From the NCBI GenBank assembly GCA_040429635.1, contig CP158972.1:3479501-3543500 (forward strand): 64,000 nucleotides of DNA. The letters run 5' to 3'. The DNA comes from Tamlana crocina (GTDB lineage: Bacteria; Bacteroidota; Bacteroidia; Flavobacteriales; Flavobacteriaceae). The notes beneath the pieces are model-generated. The model searched no databases and was not told the origin of the DNA. It saw nothing but the letters and a program-made list of their open reading frames with translations. Both the position numbers and the translations under genes were made by a program. This document shows, piece by piece, positions 60,253-64,000 of this stretch. Each line of letters starts with the position of its first letter. Within the stretch, counting starts at the first letter, position 1.

Positions 60253-61608
60253 TTATGCTACTGCTTTTCTATTTTTACCTGTTTTCATCAACCCATCATA
60301 ATGGCGGTTCAACAAATAAGAGTTTATTTGCTGCATGGTATCTATTGCCACACCAACCATAATCAATAATGAGGTTCCTCCAAAGAACAATGCCCATCCT
60401 TGCTGTACACCCATAAGTTTAACAATAAATGCAGGGAATACTGCAATCAATGCCAAAAATATAGAGCCTGGCAAAGTGATTTGCGACATGATTTTATCTA
60501 AATACTCTGAAGTTTCAGAACCTGGACGGATGCCTGGAATAAAACCACCGCTACGCTTTAAGTCGTCGGCCATTTTATTGGTCGGTACTGTAATCGCCGT
60601 ATAGAAATAGGTGAATACAATAATCAACAATGCAAAGGTGATGTTATAAACCAATCCGAAAATATCTGAAAAGTTAGTCTGTAACCAAGTTCCAGTTGCC
60701 GTTTCCTTTAAGAAAGCCGACCCTCCAATTAAACCAGGCACAAACATAATAGCTTGAGCAAAAATAATTGGCATTACCCCAGAGGCATTCAGTTTTAATG
60801 GTATGTATTGTCTTGAACCAGCAGCGGCACTTTTTTCGTAACCACCAGTAGCTGTTCTTCTCGCATACTGTACGGCAATCTTTCTTACTCCCATTACCAA
60901 CATAATAGAAGCCAAAATGATTACGAACCAGATTACGAATTCAATCAATACCATCATTAATCCACCGTTACCACCACCTTCTAATCGGGTAGCTGCATTT
61001 TGTAAAAATGCTTGTGGCAAGGTAGCAATGATACCAACCATAATTAACAATGAAATACCATTACCGATACCTTTATCTGTAATTTTCTCACCTAACCACA
61101 TCGCGAAGATACATCCTGTTACCAAAATAGTAACTGATGAGAAATAGAATAAAGGCCCTGTTCCTAATAAGAACGCACTAGTTGGAATCCCCAAAGCTGG
61201 CAAACTAGCCAAGTAGCCCGGTGCCTGCACCAAACAGATAGCAATAGTTAACCAACGTGTAATTTGAGTGATTTTCTTTTGCCCACTAGCACCTTCCTTT
61301 TGCAATTTCTGCAAATAAGGAATGGCAATACCCATTAACTGTACAACAATAGAAGCAGAAATGTAAGGCATGATACCAAGTGCGAAAACCGAAGCATTAG
61401 CGAATGCACCACCAGTGAAGGCGTTTAACAAACCTAGTAAACCGCTATCGGTTTTATCGGCCAAGCCACTTAATTGGGCGGCGTCAATACCTGGTAATAC
61501 TACTTGGGCACCAAATCGATAGACTAACAACAGACTCAAAGTCACAATGATTCTGTTTCTTAGTTCCTCTATCTTCCAAACATTTTTAATTGATTCTATA
61601 AATTTCAT
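60253..61608 (-). CDS. secY: Preprotein translocase SecY
   Basis: The ten-helix core channel of the Sec translocon in the inner membrane; 451 residues. Landmarks: LRNRIIVTLSLLLVYRFGAQ, GIMPYISASIVVQLMGIAIP, QITRWLTIAICLVQAPGYLA, GIGNGISLLIMVGIIATLPQ, RKIAVQYARRTATGGYEKSA and IPLKLNASGVMPIIFAQAIM. SecDF, its motor, is encoded at 2693-5692. Confidence 0.98.
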   Translation of the reverse strand: MKFIESIKNVWKIEELRNRIIVTLSLLLVYRFGAQVVLPGIDAAQLSGLADKTDSGLLGLLNAFTGGAFANASVFALGIMPYISASIVVQLMGIAIPYLQKLQKEGASGQKKITQITRWLTIAICLVQAPGYLASLPALGIPTSAFLLGTGPLFYFSSVTILVTGCIFAMWLGEKITDKGIGNGISLLIMVGIIATLPQAFLQNAATRLEGGGNGGLMMVLIEFVIWFVIILASIMLVMGVRKIAVQYARRTATGGYEKSAAAGSRQYIPLKLNASGVMPIIFAQAIMFVPGLIGGSAFLKETATGTWLQTNFSDIFGLVYNITFALLIIVFTYFYTAITVPTNKMADDLKRSGGFIPGIRPGSETSEYLDKIMSQITLPGSIFLALIAVFPAFIVKLMGVQQGWALFFGGTSLLIMVGVAIDTMQQINSYLLNRHYDGLMKTGKNRKAVA

Positions 61609-61622
61609 ACTTATAACAAGTC

Positions 61623-62075
61623 TTATATAGTTACAGCTTCTCCTCCAGCAGCTTCAATAGCAGCTTTAGCCGAAGCAGTAAACTTATGAGCAGATACTTT
61701 TAATTTAGCTTTCAATTCACCTCTACCTAATATTTTAACTAGGTCGTTTTTACCAACCAAACGGTTAGCGAACAAGGTTTCAAAATCTACAGTATCGTTT
61801 ATCTTTTTATCATCAACCAATTGTTGCAAGGTATCAAGATTAACACCTTGGTACTCCACTCGGTTAATGTTAGTAAAGCCAAACTTAGGAACACGTCTTT
61901 GAAGAGGCATTTGTCCACCTTCAAAACCTAATTTCTTAGAATAACCAGAACGCGATTTGGCACCTTTGTGACCACGTGTAGCGGTACCACCTTTACCAGA
62001 TCCTTGCCCTCTACCTACTCGTTTTCCTTGGCTTTTTACTGAACCTTCTGCAGGTTGTAAATTACTTAAATCCAT
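61623..62075 (-). CDS. rplO: 50S ribosomal protein L15
   Basis: L15, 150 residues. The glycine-rich N-terminus GKRVGRGQGSGKGGTATRGH and KGAKSRSGYSKKLGFEGGQM, followed by PLQRRVPKFGF, are diagnostic. Ends 14 bp before secY starts, in the same transcript. Confidence 0.98.
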   Translation of the reverse strand: MDLSNLQPAEGSVKSQGKRVGRGQGSGKGGTATRGHKGAKSRSGYSKKLGFEGGQMPLQRRVPKFGFTNINRVEYQGVNLDTLQQLVDDKKINDTVDFETLFANRLVGKNDLVKILGRGELKAKLKVSAHKFTASAKAAIEAAGGEAVTI

Positions 62076-62089
62076 TTCAGTTTATATTT

Positions 62090-62269
62090 TTAAGCTTCTT
62101 CTACAGAAACTAAATGTGAAACTTTAGCTACCATTCCTAAAACACTTGGTGTAGCTTCGTGCTCTTTTACTTGACCAATCTTGCTAAGACCCAAAGATTC
62201 TAAAATTCTTTTTTGTCTTTGCGGACGATTGATAGCGCTTTTAACTTTTGTTACTTTAATCTTTGCCAT
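62090..62269 (-). CDS. rpmD: 50S ribosomal protein L30
   Basis: L30, 59 residues: MAKIKVTKVKSAINRPQRQK, then RILESLGLSKIGQ and a C-terminal half with PSVLGMVAKVSHLVSVEEA. Identified by size, place between rpsE and rplO, and the RILESLGL segment. Confidence 0.95.
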   Translation of the reverse strand: MAKIKVTKVKSAINRPQRQKRILESLGLSKIGQVKEHEATPSVLGMVAKVSHLVSVEEA

Positions 62270-62280
62270 TTCTGTCTGTA

Positions 62281-62805
62281 TTAAGCGTTAAAAACCTTTT
62301 CAAGTGAAATACCTCTATCTCTCGCGATAGTGTTCGCGTCTCTTAATTGCAATAAGGCATCAAAAGTAGCTTTTACTACGTTGTGAGGGTTAGAAGACCC
62401 TTGAGATTTAGATAATACATCGTGTACACCAACTGCTTCAAGCACTGTTCTAACAGCACCACCAGCAATTACACCAGTACCAGGAGCAGCAGGAATAATG
62501 TTTACTCTAGCTCCACCGTATTTTCCTTTTTGTTCGTGAGGTAAAGTTCCTTTTCTAATTGGAATTCTAACCAAGTTTTTCTTTGCATCCTCAACGGCCT
62601 TTGCAATAGCACTGGCGACGTCTTTAGATTTTCCTAAACCTTGGCCTACAACACCAGCTTCGTCACCAACTACTACAATTGCTGAAAAACCAAATGCTCT
62701 ACCACCTTTAGTTACTTTAGTAACCCTTTGTACACCAACCAAACGATCTTTAAGATCTAGTCCACCTGGTTTTACTAACTCTGCACTTTTATATTTTTGA
62801 AACAT
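62281..62805 (-). CDS. rpsE: 30S ribosomal protein S5
   Basis: S5, decoding-accuracy protein, 174 residues: [40 protein letters not shown] and [20 protein letters not shown] in the double-stranded RNA-binding fold, then [20 protein letters not shown] and [20 protein letters not shown]. Spectinomycin-site region present. Full length. Confidence 0.98.
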   Translation of the reverse strand: MFQKYKSAELVKPGGLDLKDRLVGVQRVTKVTKGGRAFGFSAIVVVGDEAGVVGQGLGKSKDVASAIAKAVEDAKKNLVRIPIRKGTLPHEQKGKYGGARVNIIPAAPGTGVIAGGAVRTVLEAVGVHDVLSKSQGSSNPHNVVKATFDALLQLRDANTIARDRGISLEKVFNA

Positions 62806-62811
62806 AATATC

Positions 62812-63168
62812 TTAGAATTTTAGTCCGCCTTCTCTAGCTCCTTCAGCTAATGATTTTACTCTACCGTGGTAAAGGTAACCGCCTCTATCAAAAGAAACCG
62901 TTTCAATACCAGCTTTTACCGCTTTTTCAGCAAGTGCTTTACCTACTAATTTAGCTACTTCAGCTTTAGTTGCTTTCGCAGAACTAATATCTTTATCTCT
63001 TGAAGATGCCGCGCTAATGGTGTTACCAGTTAGGTCATCTATCAACTGAGCATAAATTTCTTTATTACTTCTATAAACAGCCAATCTTGGTCGCTCTCCT
63101 GTACCAGAAATAACCTTACGGATTCTGTTTTTTATTCTTAGTCTTCTTTCGTTCTTTGTCAATGCCAT
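62812..63168 (-). CDS. rplR: 50S ribosomal protein L18
   Basis: L18, 5S rRNA-binding, 118 residues: [40 protein letters not shown], and the C-terminal [20 protein letters not shown] and ARE-GLKF end. Six bp before rpsE. Confidence 0.98.
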   Translation of the reverse strand: MALTKNERRLRIKNRIRKVISGTGERPRLAVYRSNKEIYAQLIDDLTGNTISAASSRDKDISSAKATKAEVAKLVGKALAEKAVKAGIETVSFDRGGYLYHGRVKSLAEGAREGGLKF

Positions 63169-63178
63169 AACTTAATTA

Positions 63179-63721
63179 TTAAGCTGATTTACCTGCTTTT
63201 CTTCTTATTTCTTCACCAACAAACTTGATTCCTTTTCCTTTGTAAGGTTCAGGCTTTCTAAAACCACGAATCTTCGCTGCTACTTGACCAACTAATTGTT
63301 TATCATGAGAAGTTAGTTTAACGATAGGGTTCTTTCCTTTTTCAGAAACCGTTTCTACTTTAACTTCAGGAGCCAAGTCTAAAACGATGTTGTGTGAAAA
63401 ACCTAATGCTAAATCTAATTTTTGGCCTTGGTTTGATGCTCTGTAACCTACACCAACCAATTCTAGTTCTTTGGTCCAACCTTTTGAAACACCAGCAATC
63501 ATGTTGTTAAGCAATGCTCTGTACAAACCGTGCTTAGCTTTGTGATCTTTGGCATCTGAAGAGCGCTCTACAATAATGTTACCTTCTTCAACTTTAATTT
63601 CAACAGTATCGAACGCTTGTGTTAACTCTCCTAATTTTCCTTTTACAGTTACTACGTTATCTTTAACATCAACTGTTACACCTGCTGGAATGGCTACTGG
63701 ATTTTTTCCTATTCTTGACAT
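63179..63721 (-). CDS. rplF: 50S ribosomal protein L6
   Basis: L6, near the factor-binding site, 180 residues: MSRIGKNPVAIPAGVTVDVK, ALLNNMIAGVSKGWTKELEL, VGVGYRASNQGQKLDLALGF and the signature RGFRKPEPYKGKGIKFVGEE. Full length. Confidence 0.98.
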   Translation of the reverse strand: MSRIGKNPVAIPAGVTVDVKDNVVTVKGKLGELTQAFDTVEIKVEEGNIIVERSSDAKDHKAKHGLYRALLNNMIAGVSKGWTKELELVGVGYRASNQGQKLDLALGFSHNIVLDLAPEVKVETVSEKGKNPIVKLTSHDKQLVGQVAAKIRGFRKPEPYKGKGIKFVGEEIRRKAGKSA

Positions 63722-63740
63722 TTCTTTTCGGTATTAAAAA

Positions 63741-64000
63741 TTAGTATACGTAACATAAAACTTCGCCACCTACATTTTCCTTTTTGGCTTGTTTGCCCGT
63801 CATTACTCCGTGAGAAGTTGAAACGATAGCAACACCAAGACCGTTAAGGATTCTAGGCAATTCCTTAGCACCGGCATACTGACGTAAACCTGGCGTACTA
63901 ATTCTTTGAAGCTTCTTGATTACTGGTTCTTTTGTTTCTTTGTTGTACTTAAGCGCTATTTTGATAGTGCCCTGTACAGTAGAATCATCAAATTTGTAAC
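63741..64000 (-). CDS. rpsH: 30S ribosomal protein S8 (5' part off window)
   Basis: C-terminal 86 or so codons of S8; the start lies beyond the window edge. Read on the minus strand the end is GVAIVSTSHGVMTGKQAKKE and NVGGEVLCYVY, with the diagnostic S-T-S-x-G motif. Twenty bp ahead of rplF in the same transcript. Confidence 0.93.
   Translation of the reverse strand, partial: YKFDDSTVQGTIKIALKYNKETKEPVIKKLQRISTPGLRQYAGAKELPRILNGLGVAIVSTSHGVMTGKQAKKENVGGEVLCYVY

Overview
The window looks like a chromosomal segment of a marine-type member of the Flavobacteriaceae (Bacteroidota). The evidence is a SecD-SecF fusion, TonB-dependent receptors carrying CarboxypepD_reg or STN domains, FecI/FecR pairs, DUF6588 and CtlX-type proteins, TAnnTTTG-type promoter elements in front of several genes, few Shine-Dalgarno sequences, and a ribosomal-protein run that continues into carA, eno and gltA. 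I see no rRNA, tRNA, CRISPR array or complete insertion sequence.

Layout. 1-8.7 kb: a TonB-dependent receptor, secDF, a small exported protein, mdh and a DUF6588 protein, all on the minus strand. 8.8-17.4 kb: surface-signalling locus A. FecI-type sigma, FecR anti-sigma and an STN-bearing TonB transducer run on the minus strand. Divergent to them are two paralogous acidic lipoproteins, a zinc-metalloprotease lipoprotein, a small beta-barrel and a His-rich secreted protein. 17.5-21.2 kb: gyrB and a porin. 21.3-26.5 kb: an operon for tRNA-dependent asparagine synthesis. It has an Asn-rich leader peptide with an attenuator, then a divergent GatC, GatA and a GatB-AspRS fusion. 26.5-38.1 kb: mixed housekeeping and accessory genes (BLUF protein, DUF2911, DUF202, queE, HerA/DUF853 ATPase, YitT, cupin, hydrolase, rluF, GH71/99-like lipoprotein, folD, ffh). 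38.3-44.1 kb: surface-signalling locus B, a paralogue of locus A with the same divergent layout. 44.2-45.5 kb: an AT-rich lipocalin-like lipoprotein and a toxin-antitoxin pair. 45.6-53.6 kb: argS, a TPR histidine kinase, ctlX, two tiny membrane ORFs, an amidinotransferase and gltA. 53.7-64 kb: eno, carA, then rplQ back to rpsH (cut by the window edge).

Three things stand out. (1) The leader at 21343-21393 has 10 Asn in 16 residues. It is followed by mutually exclusive pairings and a strong terminator, directly upstream of genes that make Asn-tRNA(Asn); this reads as a classical attenuator sensing charged tRNA-Asn. (2) Loci A and B are duplicated cell-surface signalling modules, and each has its own bipartite promoter motif. 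Four copies occur in A and two in B, with a fixed 20-nt register between the two boxes. The motifs tie each sigma factor to its FecR and to the neighbouring lipoproteins. (3) A short dispersed repeat with core CTGAGCGCAGTCGAAG lies in frame inside two different aminoacyl-tRNA synthetase genes (the GatB-AspRS fusion and argS). It encodes the same peptide, V-x-L-S-A-V-E, in both; further copies lie between genes.
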